Shown: positions 13,101 to 22,771, numbered from the stretch's first letter. The stretch is 64,000 bases of DNA from Chrysogorgia sp. JL179-B06 (GCA_035772405.1 JAYKKM010000054.1:1818001-1882000); one strand, 5' to 3'. The notes: generated by a model from the sequence alone, not told the origin. Numbers and translations: made by a program.

Positions 13101-13382
13101 TTAATTCTGTTTTAACCTGCATGACCCCATTATTTTGATTCATGCCTGCGCCAAACTGAAGTGAAAAAGTTTTTCGCTTACTTTTAATTATTCAAGTAAA
13201 CCAAGCCATTGGAATTTCGTGAATCTAAAATGTATTTGTCCTTTAAAGTTACAGTATGAATCTTTATCAGCCTGATCAATTTCAGATCAACTATCGCCTT
13301 ATAGAAATTCCGTATCGTTAACCATACTTTTTTATTCCATATTTTTTCATCAAACAGGCTCAATCATTACACGGATGCTTAG
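4136..13382 (+). CDS. UTP18: UTP18, U3 snoRNP/SSU processome WD40 protein (3' exons, partial)
   Basis: UTP18 is a nucleolar WD40 protein of the UTP-B module of the small-subunit processome, which processes pre-18S rRNA. Exons with GT-AG borders and consistent phase: 4136-4307, 4609-4709, 4899-4989, 5071-5194, 8296-8418, 8598-8646, 10954-11093 and terminal 13358-13382 ending in TAG. Together they give WD-repeat sequence with diagnostic UTP18 blocks: VDGQTN, DGDVYIWDMQTKKC, NGRYLACGSDSGVVNIYDN, PKPIKTVMNLTT, DFSPRSGYLAIGN and the short tail YRLNHYTDA*, matching the family's seven-residue terminal exon. The N-terminal half is to the left of this window. Introns hold foldback elements, two LINE copies and a Mutator-like element; no exon is broken. 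Confidence 0.95.
5267..5466. mobile_element. Foldback MITE with CCTAA-rich core
   Basis: Ends AGTACTTCATCTTATGG and inverse CCATAAGATGAAGTACC enclose about 130 bp of degenerate CCTAA/CCTAAA repeats resembling the telomere C-strand. Located in the UTP18 intron after exon 5194. Confidence 0.75.
5779..5892. mobile_element. Palindromic MITE
   Basis: A near-complete hairpin: AACAATTATACCATTCGCTC at the left pairs with GAGCTCATGGTATAATTGTT at the right, around a GGCGCTTCGCTCC centre. A half copy occurs at 7190-7230. Confidence 0.75.
5966..6072. mobile_element. Palindromic MITE
   Basis: AACAATTAGACAACGAGTCC and its inverse bound a 107-bp hairpin with centre GAAGGCGTAGCCTGCGTT. Related in layout, not sequence, to the element at 5779. 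Confidence 0.8.
6195..6258. mobile_element. Short MITE, TGGTCTAT ends
   Basis: CATGGTCTATCA at the left and TAATAGACCATG at the right form terminal inverted repeats. The same family is present at 6714-6783. Confidence 0.6.
6714..6783. mobile_element. Short MITE, TAGTGGTCTAT ends
   Basis: TAGTGGTCTATCACC at the left and GTAATAGACCACTA at the right form terminal inverted repeats. Confidence 0.65.
6869..7172. mobile_element. Foldback element with TTAGGG-rich core
   Basis: About 85-bp inverted arms (left starts ATAACCCGGGCGATGATCGA, right ends TCGATCATCACCAGGGTTAT) flank a core of GGGTTAGGGTTAG tracts. No coding capacity; intronic in UTP18. Confidence 0.75.
7230..8290. other. UTP18 intron without recognised features
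   Basis: Short frames only, none resembling a protein. A 17-bp direct repeat (ACAATGGTAAATACGTT) occurs at about 8088-8120. The polypyrimidine tract and AG of the next UTP18 exon end at 8295. Confidence 0.5.
8656..9862 (-). mobile_element. 5'-truncated LINE with reverse transcriptase (minus strand)
   Basis: The frame at 9060-9839 (minus) holds RT blocks FLDLSKAFDTI, GVPQGSVLGPLLF and catalytic YADDS, then FKYLGLVFD. The frame continues shifted in 8801-9037 with the IFSAAKLYNSLPS tail motif. The 3' end is an (AAT)n tract at about 8658-8675, typical of a LINE tail. The 5' part with the endonuclease is missing. At least one frameshift between the two frames makes it inactive. Confidence 0.85.
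9863..10870 (+). mobile_element. LINE 3' half (plus strand)
   Basis: An open frame 10010-10696, with clear in-frame continuation upstream to about 9866 (NPDKTKFCVFGS), encodes the RT thumb and C-terminal region: VKDLGVILDKSLSFNEHI, LVQNFAARLLSG, LHGLAPDYL-like and AVIWNSLQ. It ends in an AT-rich tail (TTTTGTATTTTATTTTTTTTGTA). It abuts the oppositely oriented LINE at 8656-9862; both are in the last large UTP18 introns. Confidence 0.85.
11280..11472 (+). pseudogene. RecQ-like helicase N-terminal fragment inside the MULE
   Basis: An ATG at 11280 opens a frame (MATLEKPVLVDDFL) that after one frameshift near 11355 continues as FKLKQEQKVATRELLAGKDV and LPVGFGNSLIMDL. This resembles the N-terminal motif 0/I region of RecQ helicases (LPTGFGKS). 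The Walker lysine is replaced by asparagine and the rest of the helicase is missing, so it is a dead cargo fragment. Confidence 0.6.
11639..11802. mobile_element. MITE nested in the MULE
   Basis: Left AAGCCGGGTTTCCATTTGGT and right ACCAAATGGAAACCAGGCTT are inverted. The arms continue through GTGTCATAGTGGT and TAATATAGTGTC for roughly 70 bp. Superfamily not determined. Confidence 0.75.
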
Positions 13383-13574
13383 AAAGAATGGAAGCTGTAT
13401 TTAACTTAGAATGAGACACCATCGTTTAAAGACCTGGAGCTCTTACTTACCTTTTCACCAAGAATACTATACAAACGCTTAAATCATGTTCTTAAATCAT
13501 AGCTTGAAAGATAGCAATGAGTATATGGACATTCGAATGAATTACCTCCATGATCGTCATTGTAAGATTGTTCT

Positions 13575-14849
13575 TAGCCTGCAGTGCAGGCGTTTTTTTT
13601 GTTTTTTTGTGGGTTTTTTTTTGGGGGGGGGATTGGGGAGACTGGGGCTGTGCGAAAAGGGAAAGAGAGGGGGAAGGGAACGCCTGCCAGCAAGCCTTAT
13701 GTTTTTGAAAAACCCGTTCGTGAGCGAACGGGATTTTACAAGGCTTCTCATTGGTGCGGATCTGATCAATCAACCTAATTCCAAAATGGCTAACTACAGT
13801 GAGGAAGCGCTCTAAAACAGACTTTAGGTTCAAGTACACAATTGTACCAAAGAGGACAAAAATATTTTGTTTAAAAACCCAGCGAGTTCATTTGGGTTGC
13901 TCAAAGCTAGAAGGCTTCCCGATTTTAAGTACTGCTCAAACTCGCAGGCAATCTTCTTTCTGAAAGCTATTCTAAAGTCTGATTCCATTTCTTTATGTTG
14001 AAGTATGGCTTTTGAAGCTGTTTTCCAGTTAGTGTATGCAATATGTTTGACCACTTGTTTACTTTCTTCATCTCGCGGTATTCGGACAACAACATCACCA
14101 TTTGCATTTCTCACAAGAACTTTTACCTGAACACCTTCTTTAGGTAAATCGTCGATATTTAAATAGGACGATGATATATCGTCTGCATATATTTCTTGTG
14201 ATGCTGATGATACATTTGTGTTCTGGACGTCATATGTTAAGCCGAGCGATTTCTTCACATTTGGAGATCTACCGGTCGTTACCTTTGGCAACTTGGATTT
14301 TCTCCATGAAGGACTCGATTTATCTGGTGTATCCAATAATCTTTAGCTCCTTTTGTTTTCACTGGAGTTACTGATTGGGATGTTTTTTCTCGTAAGAATT
14401 CATACAGTTGTCCCAAATTTCTTACTTTTCTAGCACAAGGGTTACAACATCACTCGGTATATGTATTTGTATCTCGAACGAGTTTGATCCCAACTCCTTC
14501 ACAAATATCGGCAAGGATAATTCCCAAATAATTTTTTCTTTTAGAAGGAACGAATAGATTTTCAGACGACAGATAACCCTGTTTTAACAACACTTACAAA
14601 ATCGACAATTAACGCTAGGACTATTGCGCTTTGCCAAACTTTACATGTTTTGATCTTTTGTATTTATATCGGAAATAAACTTTCACTTCCGTTAAATTCT
14701 AATCAAATAATGATTGGTCAATTTTGATGAACTAATTAAGAGGCGTTTTTCAAAAACATAAGGCTTGCTGGCAGGCGTTCCCTTCCTTCCCCCTCTCTTC
14801 CCCTTTTCGCTCAGCCCCAGTCTCCCCAATTCCCCTCCCCCAAAAGCTG
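13575..14849. mobile_element. Second Mutator-like element with 9-bp TSD
   Basis: It starts TAGCCTGCAG, like the element at 11115, and is flanked by a perfect 9-bp duplication GATTGTTCT (13566-13574 and 14850-14858). Long subterminal inverted repeats (left about 13618-13725, right about 14748-14845) share AACGCCTGCCAGCAAGCC and the C/T-rich block beside it. The right terminus has lost the AGCCTGC end. It carries the frame at 13830-14336. Confidence 0.75.
13830..14336 (-). CDS. Hypothetical protein carried by the Mutator-like element
   Basis: A 168-residue minus-strand frame inside the transposon. I do not recognise a named domain. It has a charged N-terminus, a DLPKEGVQVKVLVRNANGD stretch that could be a beta-rich fold, and a helical C-terminus (FRKKIACEFEQYL, NPNELAGFLNKIF). 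Immediately upstream another frame is open (VRNLGQLYEFLREK), so the intact gene probably began further right and is now frameshifted or spliced. Its position between subterminal inverted repeats suggests element cargo rather than a host gene. Confidence 0.45.
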   Translation of the reverse strand: MDTPDKSSPSWRKSKLPKVTTGRSPNVKKSLGLTYDVQNTNVSSASQEIYADDISSSYLNIDDLPKEGVQVKVLVRNANGDVVVRIPRDEESKQVVKHIAYTNWKTASKAILQHKEMESDFRIAFRKKIACEFEQYLKSGSLLALSNPNELAGFLNKIFLSSLVQLCT

Positions 14850-15299
14850 GATTGTTCTCAATACGACCAACTTATGTAAATATGACACTGCCTGTACTTA
14901 TCTTACTATACGCGCGTTCGAATCATAAGCGGGGGATTTTCACCCTCAAATATACTCGAAATTTCGCATTTAATTATATTGTTCTCGCTGGTTTAATTAT
15001 ATTGAATCGCATTGTGTCGTATTTAAGAAAATTATATAAGTATTAAACTGTTTTTTTATTGCATTGCCATTGTTTTGTATTATTCGTTCATATTACATTG
15101 TTTCATCTTATGAATAATATATATTCCGCCATAACTAACTTAATACTAAACTAAATTCTGGCCAAATTCCCGACGTCAACGTCTCTAGTTCATCTGATAG
15201 AGCACTATAATAATTCTTCCCAGGATCATCCGCATTACCAGAAGAGTTGAACCTTTGCAACCGGTCTCTCTGAACGGAATTTCGTCATTAACCATTGAA

Positions 15300-15785
15300 T
15301 ATTTTAAAAGTTTGGTGTACTGCCGAAATAATGTGGAGGTCTAACTTTACATGGCCAGGCACCTATTTATATTACTGATTTACTATCATCTAACCGAAAT
15401 CTGCCAAAATCCAAAACCGTGACTCGTGGAGACAGAACATTCTCAGTTGCCACACCAAAACTGTGGAATTCATTACCACAGGAAATTAGAAGCATGTATT
15501 ACCTGAACCATAACCGCATGGGTACGAAGCTCTATTACCTCCGCTGCGACTTTGACTTCAATAAGCCCACCACTTATTTTTGCAATTTTGCAAAATATCA
15601 CAACTGCCTTGGATTTCGAGGCAGCACTTCCCTTGCGATAGTAACTTCTAGTTTAAGCAGTTTTAAGTCAGCACTTAAGACTTATTTTTTTAAATTAATA
15701 GTTTTTTTGTTCATAGTGGTAATATATGTAGTAGGCTTTATCTTATAATGAAACTGTAATTAGTTTTCTACGTCACATTAAGAAT
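15300..15785 (+). pseudogene. LINE 3' end (RT C-terminus)
   Basis: The frame at 15360-15748 carries the CR1/L2 C-terminal motif GDRTFSVATPKLWNSLP and ends with FKSALKTYFFK. The middle is disturbed by a short insertion (NHRMGTKLYYL-like). An antisense copy of the upstream 3' region lies at 3100-3170. Confidence 0.75.
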
Positions 15786-15820
15786 ATATTGTTGTAAGAG
15801 TATAATGCTTCTTATTCGTC

Positions 15821-15821
<1 letters not shown>

Positions 15822-15863
<42 letters not shown>
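15822..15863. repeat. (TTA)n microsatellite
   Basis: About fourteen uninterrupted TTA units following the LINE 3' end, probably derived from its tail. Confidence 0.9.
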
Positions 15864-15864
<1 letters not shown>

Positions 15865-16365
15865 CAGAGAGTGAAACACAAAGTAAAATAAAAAACTGGT
15901 ATCAAACTTTTACATGCAAAATCATCATCATCCCGTTTGTCCCCTCAAGGCGGGGCGGGTCATCTTGACACAACTATCCACTGTGATCATCTATCACCAA
16001 CTCTACTCAGATCCACCACTTTTTACCATCTCGAATACAATCCACTCATCGCTTTTTCGGTCTCCCTCTTCCTTTTCCCCGTAAAATAATCACACGCAAA
16101 ATAATCGTGTGACAAAAATAAGCCAATCAGATACGATAAACAATAACAAATAATATATACTAGAAAAAGGTAACTTTGATACTTGGTATGTCATTGGTCG
16201 AGAGTGTATCACGTGAAAGTGATGAAATTTAGCTGTTTCTCCCGCAATAGCTCTGAGAGGGCAATGTGTTGTCGACCGTCGATAATGAAAAAATCACGTG
16301 AAATGCGACCTTTGGATTGAACTCTTCTTTCGTTTTTTTTCTTCTTTGACACTTGGTATGATAAT

Positions 16366-16933
16366 AAAGCACTTATTTACTGGGACCTCGGGGAAGCAGT
16401 ATGTTTTGTGGTCCCTCAACCGTCGTCGTTATATGGGTGTGTTTTTCTCCTAAACAATACACGATTTCATTGGTTGATAGGTGGTCACATGACAAGGGAC
16501 AAAAGAGATGTCACCTGCTCTCCTCCGCAGAGGCTTATATTTTTATTAGAGGAAGGCGTGCGGGGAGTGGATCGAGAAAAATCGGAGGCAGACGAACTAG
16601 CTAAGAATCACAGGCAGGACGAGTCCTTTTGATTCACCAGGAGATGGCCGAATGTATGAAAGGAAAGACAGCCCGTCGTTATGCCCAGTGCGAGCTTTTG
16701 AACTCTATTTATCAAAACTCAGTTTTTAAAAACGTTTTTAACCGAATGTTGTTAACCAAATGTTGAATAACATTTAAATATTCGCTTCCCAATTCTCTGC
16801 GTCTGAAAAGTCTATTTTTTGTTTAGGAGAAAACACACCCATATCCCTCGGAAAACATCGAGATTTAATTCCCTCGAAGCTTCTCGGGAATTAAATCTCG
16901 ATGTTCCCCTCGGGACCATTAATTAAGTGTTTA
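16366..16933. mobile_element. Foldback element with internal perfect hairpin
   Basis: The left end (AAAGCACTTATTTACTGGGACC) and right end (inverse, GGGACCATTAATTAAGTGTTT) are imperfect inverted repeats. CGTTATATGGGTGTGTTTTC near 16428 is inverted near 16835. An 18-bp perfect stem (CATCGAGATTTAATTCCC) with a 12-base loop lies at about 16857-16904. Confidence 0.65.
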
Positions 16934-17420
16934 ATGTTTCCCTGTGGAGGAAATAAAGTGAGAAGCCACTGTTTTTGCCAAGACAAAAATAACTTTGGAG
17001 CCATCATTAGTCCATCTTAAGTTGCAATGGATTTACACAGTTCTAGCTTATTTATAATATTTATGGTGAAATATGCATTAAAATTATTTAAAATATCTAA
17101 AAATATTAAAACTACGAAAAAAAGGTGAAACATTTATGCCACAAAAATGCACCTTAAACGAGCGTTTGTGTCATTCTGTTCTGGAGAAAATGAAGGTCCG
17201 TCCGTTTCTACTGATTGTTCTTTGGTCGTATAGGTGGTTATTAGGCTTAGGAACGAATCTGCGACAAGGATGGCTTTTTGGTTGCCAGAATTTGTCGTAA
17301 AATACCATTGCGCAATATTTGATCAGAAATCGTAAGCACACGCCAGACTGATTTTCTGATTATTTAGTTTATTTTTACAATCATGTCTTGCATTAACAAT
17401 AAATAATATTTAATTATTTC

Positions 17421-19523
17421 CTAATCATTAATTAACTCTGTCACTTTGTATGCATACAAATCGTTTTCCATTTCACTTATTTGGACAATAGGAAAGAAAG
17501 ATGTGAAGTCTTCGACACCACTGACTGCCATTGCAATCATCCTCAAAGGCTTCTTTTCCATAGGGTGAATAAACTCTGGAGTGACATTAGCTAGTGGTAT
17601 GATCACGTGCGCATGCTTTAGCACATCAGGGTCGGGAATGGACCAGGTTCTGTTTTTAGCTTTTATTTCCACCTTGTACTCCAGTACAGTATCGCCCCAG
17701 AAGGATATGTCTAGGTCAAAAGTCCTTGCAGCATTTATATTGTTTGGATCTCGAATTCGACCGAGCTGTTGTTCCACATTAGTTAGAAATTGCTTTAACC
17801 TGGAAAAGAGAGTTTTTTTTATTAGATATTTTATTAGACATTAAATATTTTTATTAAACGACTACGAGAGCGAGTGTTTTACCAGAATTTCCAAACATTG
17901 AGATGAAGCATGAGACGACCGAGTGCGTTTATACTTTCGAGCTGTTTGGAAGGTAGGGTAGCTAACTCTTTTGTTTTTGATGTCCCAAGAGGAAAGAAAA
18001 CAAAAGACATGACTAGCGCTAGGGCACCTATACCTTTATGTATACAGTATGTGTCAAGAAAAACTGAACCGGCATACCGTAACATTAATTAACATTCCTT
18101 TCAAACAACTTACAGTATTGTTGTAGTTAGAAAGCCCTAGACACCTCTGAGCCAATATTAATTAATTTTATGCCTGTTCAGTTTTTTTTATACACTGTAG
18201 AGCAAAAGTAACCGGACTCACATTGTTTTGCATCCTCATGGGAATAAAAAAACAATGGAATCCGATTACTTTTGCTCTAGTGTAAACGCAGCCAAAGATA
18301 GTTATACCGGTATTTCATTACCGCGGTAGATCCTATGATACCGGTTCAAATGATCGGTACTAAAAAAAGAGCTAAACTGTCAATCGTTGGTTGGACATAT
18401 AATAAATAATTATTACTTGGGCCGTAGCACGAGTTTTAGATTCGGCTTCATTATTATTAGTATTAGTATTATTTTTGGGGTCCGTAAATTTGCAAAATTG
18501 CGCAATAACTCGTACCCAGGGTCTTCACCCTTGCCTCAATGTTCCTTCTGAAAAGCATTTACGAGACCTGTAAACCCGCAAACCATGCATGCAAAGATTC
18601 TCTCCAAGATGAGAGAAACACAGATGAGAGTTCAATCATGAAGACGGAATGGACAGCCGAAGGACAGGGAAATATTATACTGTGTTGACATTTTAATATC
18701 CTGTGAAACTCCGTAATATCAATCATTTATGAAATGTTGTGTTTTTGTCCGATTTAAATCAATTCTACATCCAAATGATCACTTGAATCTGGCGAATCGA
18801 ACGCTGTAGGTTTCGTCTACTTAAAATGTGAAGATCAGATGTTATGAGAAAATGCGTAAGCGATTAAAGCGAGACTCGCTTTAAAATCAAAGGACATGGC
18901 TTCAAGATCTATTCGTCGTTTACCCGATGATTTAATGCTTTTATGTCCATTAAACCGATGTCATTTCGTAACAGATATGTTTCGTATACCTTGCCGTTGA
19001 TTTTTATATAAATTTTGACACACGAAGACCTTCAATCGAACAAATATTAGAAAAAATAGCATTGCCGGTCAGGCGTTCTGCATTGGACGGAGGGGAGCAC
19101 GCCTGCGTGTAGCCGCCTGATTTTTCTTCGTCTTCATTTCTAGCCCAACTTGCTTCTAAAAGTTTCCCACTTTAAACGAGCGCTGCACAATGCCTTCAGT
19201 GCCTGATTACAGAAATCAATGCATTCAAAATTATCCTTTGTAATATAAGACAAGTAAGCGGGTTTTCTTTTTACAACTGTCTAACATGCGTATATGCCAC
19301 CAACTGATTCGATGAGATTGTACTTCTTGTTTTCAATGTGAAAAAACATATCTTTTCCTATTTTTTTGTTGTTAATTGTATCTTCTACGCGATCGGTTTG
19401 GCCTGCTTTCTTCGAGGTTTTCAAGTGAATGGTGATGATGAGTTCTTGGAGTTTCCCCAACTCATGCGGATTGAATCCAACCTCTGTGCGCACATGAAAT
19501 CTACTTATCTCTACAACATCCAT
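17421..19523 (-). CDS. FolB-HPPK bifunctional folate-biosynthesis gene, exons (partial model)
   Basis: Exon 19285-19523 starts MDVVEISRFHVRTEVGF and runs through LGKLQELIITIHL, VEDTIN and KKYNLIESV, the order of dihydroneopterin aldolase (FolB). Exon 17883 to about 18040 (TSKTKELATLPSKQLESINA) and terminal exon 17421-17799 (VEQQLGRIRDP, ARTFDLDISFWGD, PLANVTPEFIHP, then a stop) match the middle and C-terminus of HPPK (FolK). The DLD metal motif is kept; the usual PH..R becomes PDPDVLKH, so E. coli H115 and R121 appear replaced. The FolB tyrosine after DTIN is asparagine. An 83-nt intron (17800-17882) has GT-AG ends and keeps frame. Exon 18924-19029 (VKIYIKINGK) is a tentative FolB end. The HPPK N-terminus is not located. 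No DHPS domain follows. Pseudogenisation cannot be excluded. Confidence 0.75.
18043..18199. mobile_element. TA-flanked MITE in the FolB-HPPK intron
   Basis: TACAGTATGTGTCAAGAAAAA at the left and its approximate inverse TTTTTTTTATACACTGTA at the right, with CTGAACCGGCAT and ATGCCTGTTCAG just inside. TA at both ends suggests a Tc1/mariner-type MITE. Confidence 0.7.
18198..18279. mobile_element. Second TA-flanked MITE, sharing a TA with the first
   Basis: TAGAGCAAAAGTAACCGGA and inverse TCCGATTACTTTTGCTCTA bound 82 bp. It begins at the same TA that ends the neighbouring MITE. Confidence 0.7.
18280..18920. other. FolB-HPPK intronic sequence
   Basis: No convincing exon. It contains a small stem (GATTAAAGCGAGACTCGCTTTAA near 18862-18884). 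The missing HPPK N-terminal exon should be here or is lost. Confidence 0.35.
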
Positions 19524-19574
19524 TATCAGAAGTCTTAAAAATGAAAAAAATACTATGTGATGTTCGGCATACTG

Positions 19575-19791
19575 TACAGGGTGCATAAAAAAAAGCGCAA
19601 CCTCGGAATTTCCCAAGAAATCTACTGTGTTCTTAAACACAAAAGATTTTCGCCCCTAGGGGCATAACTGTCTAATTACTACGAAATTTATGCATTTATT
19701 TAATGAGAGGCCTAAAATCTTTTGTGCTAATAAAAACAAAGTGGATTTCTTGGGAAATTCCGAGGTTGCGCTTTTTTTGATACACCCTGTA
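19575..19791. mobile_element. Tc1/mariner-type MITE, TACAGGGTG ends
   Basis: TACAGGGTGCATAAAAAAAA and inverse TTTTTTTGATACACCCTGTA, with GCGCAACCTCGGAATTTCCC shared in both arms; TA at both ends. It lies just upstream (minus-strand sense) of the FolB start codon, so it may be in the promoter or 5' UTR. Confidence 0.85.
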
Positions 19792-19794
19792 TAG

Positions 19795-20556
19795 TCGCGC
19801 CATACACGCCACGGTTATAGGTCCGACACCAAACCTCGTTAATTAATTCGGATGATGTGAACAAGTCCGACGGATTTCTACGCACAACACTTTTATGCAT
19901 CAGGAATTCCACTGTCGTCACGATTACGTAAGGAAAGTTAACGCATGGGTTTTCGCACGTAGAATACATTTCCGTTACGCACGTTTTATTTTTTACGTAT
20001 ACGTACAAATTTACGCGACAGTGACCCTAAATATCATAAAGAGAGTTGAAGTATTATATATTCAAGACACTTGGAACAACCTAATTGATTTGAGACAAAT
20101 AATTTACATTAATTTTACGCGTAATTTACAGTGTGAAACAAGAATTTTATAATTGTTGTCCTTGATATCTGTGAAATAGTTACACACTACTGATAACACA
20201 TATAGGTATGATATAAGTCCAATGAATTATATAAGTCCAATTTCTTTTGACTTCAGATCAATCCCGCAGAGTAAAGAATCTAGACAGCACTCGGTTGAAG
20301 CCTATAGACTGTAGAAGAGCAACGGAAATCGGGCCTGGAATTACCTTTTGGTCAGCAGACCATTGTTCTACGACTTCATAGTGTTTGAACTCTATTTCAT
20401 ATCCATCCTCAGATGCAGTAGCTCTGAGATTGGATCCTATTCACTACACTATATAGTCAACGACATCCACAACGAAAATTTGCCACATCCCCCCTCCATA
20501 TAGCAAAAATGAGCAGCGCTAACAGCTTAATTCGAGAATCAAATTATATGAAAAGG
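19795..20556. other. No feature recognised
   Basis: Short frames only. If the FolB exon at 19523 is the first coding exon, the promoter of that gene should be here. Confidence 0.3.
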
Positions 20557-20663
20557 TTGGTGTCTAATATGCCGAAATAATGTATAGGAGGTCTAACGTT
20601 TCTAGCGAAGGTCCTTCGTCCGCGCTGCTAGACCTCAACACACTATTTCGGCAGTTACACCAA
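20557..20663. mobile_element. Foldback MITE, GCCGAAATA family
   Basis: TTGGTGTCTAATATGCCGAA pairs with TTTCGGCAGTTACACCAA, and GAGGTCTAACG with CTAGACCTC. A half copy with the same TGCCGAAATAATGTGGAGGTCTAAC lies at about 15317-15342. Confidence 0.65.
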
Positions 20664-20949
20664 CTTTCAGAGTATTCGATTTGTATTTCTGCACTGCCTA
20701 CACAGCACAACACTTAAATTTATAGAATAACAAACATAATTCCCTAAATATCATAGTTCATACCTTACAAAGTTATAACAGGCCAGGTATACAGCATACG
20801 GGAACAACACTCTCTGTTACAGTGACCAAAGATGTGAGGCCAGGAATAATCTATATAGGCTAATTTATTTTTGAATTCATAATGTTTGATTATATCTACT
20901 CATTATAAATCATTCAAGATAATATTAAACTGAATCAGAAGGGCGTAAC

Positions 20950-21029
20950 TAGCCTGCGAGCGCTTGTATTTTCTGTGATGTCAGCGATTGACATCACAGG
21001 AAATACACTTGCGTCTGTACACGAGGCTA
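20950..21029. mobile_element. Short palindromic element, TAGCCTGCG start
   Basis: TAGCCTGCGAGCGC...GTATTTTCTGTGATGTCA pairs with TGACATCACAGGAAATAC...GAGGCTA. The TAGCCTGCG end matches the two Mutator-like elements at 11115 and 13575, so this may be a minimal derivative. Confidence 0.5.
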
Positions 21030-21548
21030 AGCCTGCAGCGAGCAGACATTTAATCGGTCTTATATTCAATACACTTTAGACAACGCAACGAGCTAGTCAA
21101 TAATTACCAACTGGAAGGGCCGAATTGGTTTGAGAACCGCGTAGTTTGCAGTGTAAAACAATCAAATACGAAACAAGAATTTTAATTGTGTCATATTGGA
21201 TGAATTTCGTTTATCGGTTATTGTTGGTGAAATTATTTGTAGCAATTAAGCTTCAGGATGTACTGGAATGTATCTCTTAACATTCGAAACGTTTTCTTAA
21301 GCATCTGAGTACGTATACGTCAGTTGCCAAACATACTAAAACCAGTGACATAACAACTGGTGGACTATATATATATATATGTTTTGGTTTTTGGTCGGCG
21401 AAAAAGTGAAGCCAGACATGGCTTATCATGGACATGAGGTAGTTCCAATAATTTCAAGACGTATTGTCTTTTGTCTCTTACACTCGATGACGTCAAATTA
21501 ATTGAAAGGAAACCCCCGCTGGACATCGAGTTTGCCACCTTACGGCCG

Positions 21549-21571
21549 TTAGGGTTAGGGTTAGGGTTAGG
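21549..21571 (+). repeat. Interstitial telomere-type repeat (TTAGGG)n
   Basis: Three full TTAGGG units plus TTAGG, matching the animal telomere repeat. Confidence 0.85.
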
Positions 21572-21606
21572 ATCTTTGTTGTGTTGGGGTTGGGTTCTAA
21601 CATTGA

Positions 21607-21660
21607 ATTCACGATTATCCTTAATTCTGAGCGATTTCAAAATTAAGGATAATCGTGAAT
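21607..21660. repeat. Perfect 20-bp inverted repeat
   Basis: ATTCACGATTATCCTTAATT and its exact inverse separated by 14 bases. Confidence 0.9.
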
Positions 21661-21680
21661 CTCAGGTGAGAGGACAACCT

Positions 21681-21924
21681 GCTATTTCAGATGCGGTAGA
21701 GCACCTAGTCACCAGGACTTTGGTGATTGTTTATATAACATATATATGCTTCGTTCTTTAAAAACCCCGCTTCAGAAAATTCAGAAAAGCAGGGTTGTTA
21801 AAAGCAGGGTTATTACTGAATCGAAACATAAATTTAAAGCGGGGTTTTTAAGAACGAAGCATATATTAACATAAACAATCACCAAAGTCCTTGTGACTAG
21901 GTGCTCTACCGTATGTGAAATAGC
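21681..21924. mobile_element. Foldback MITE
   Basis: About 90-bp arms. The left starts GCTATTTCAGATGCGGTAGA and the right is its near inverse, ending TCTACCGTATGTGAAATAGC. Both arms reach AAAAACCCCGC at the centre (about 21770 and 21838). Confidence 0.8.
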
Positions 21925-22111
21925 CTCCACCGAACAAATTTTTTTCTGGGGTATATTACTAATATATACTTATATCATATTACGTGCGGGGGCTACTATA
22001 TATGCCCTAGAGGGTCAAAACTCTGCGGGGGCAATTATTGGTAATTTGGGTCTTTCGTTCGCAGAGCCCTCACAACCTCGTCCCAGGACAGTGAGCTCTC
22101 TCTCTCTCTCT

Positions 22112-22345
<234 letters not shown>

Positions 22346-22404
22346 ACCACGTATATATATATATAATAGGTAATATTTATCCCGGCATTACCACCATATA
22401 TACA

Positions 22405-22605
22405 GAACTCGTGACTAGGCTCTCGGCAACGGCTTCCGTAGCTCAGTGGTCAGAGCACTGCACTAGCAATCGCAGAGTCGCGAGTTCAATTCCTACCGGA
22501 AGGCCGCTAAGTTGCATTTTTCGCAACTGGTCCCGGTTTGGTCTTAAAATGTATGTATTCCAACACTCGAAATTTTCCTTCACCATAAATCCTTTCAATA
22601 TATAT
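22405..22605 (+). mobile_element. tRNA-derived SINE
   Basis: The head (22434-22507) has tRNA-like A box (TAGCTCAGTGG) and B box (GAGTTCAATTCC). The anticodon arm has an extra base and the outer acceptor pair fails, so it is not a working tRNA. An unrelated body and a (TA)n tail follow. The 5' flank CTCTCGGCAACGGC is shared with the truncated copy at 63935. Confidence 0.7.
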
Positions 22606-22620
22606 ATATATATATATATA

Positions 22621-22771
22621 TGGAGGGCTATCTGCCCGAGCAAAAAAAGCGATTTGATAGTGACCGTGTTGCTTTCTATATAAACCGCGTAGGGGACTGA
22701 AACTGACGTGCAAAGTCGGCCATCTTTGGCTTCACTTTTTGTCCGGCCAATGACTGGCAGATAGCCCTCCA
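22621..22771. mobile_element. MITE in the TA repeat
   Basis: TGGAGGGCTATCTGCC and GGCAGATAGCCCTCCA are perfect inverted ends, flanked on both sides by TA-repeat DNA. Confidence 0.8.

Noticed and set aside
16401..16632. Overlapping plus-strand frames
   Set aside because: They lie within the foldback element at 16366-16933 and show no protein similarity.
19029..19280. Further FolB exon candidates (after the AG near 19209)
   Set aside because: Readable for a few codons only, with weak donors and no clear FolB motif; not strong enough to include.
22434..22507. tRNA-Ala(AGC)-like sequence
   Set aside because: The anticodon stem has an extra base and the outer acceptor pair fails; downstream sequence and a second copy at 63935 show it is a SINE head.
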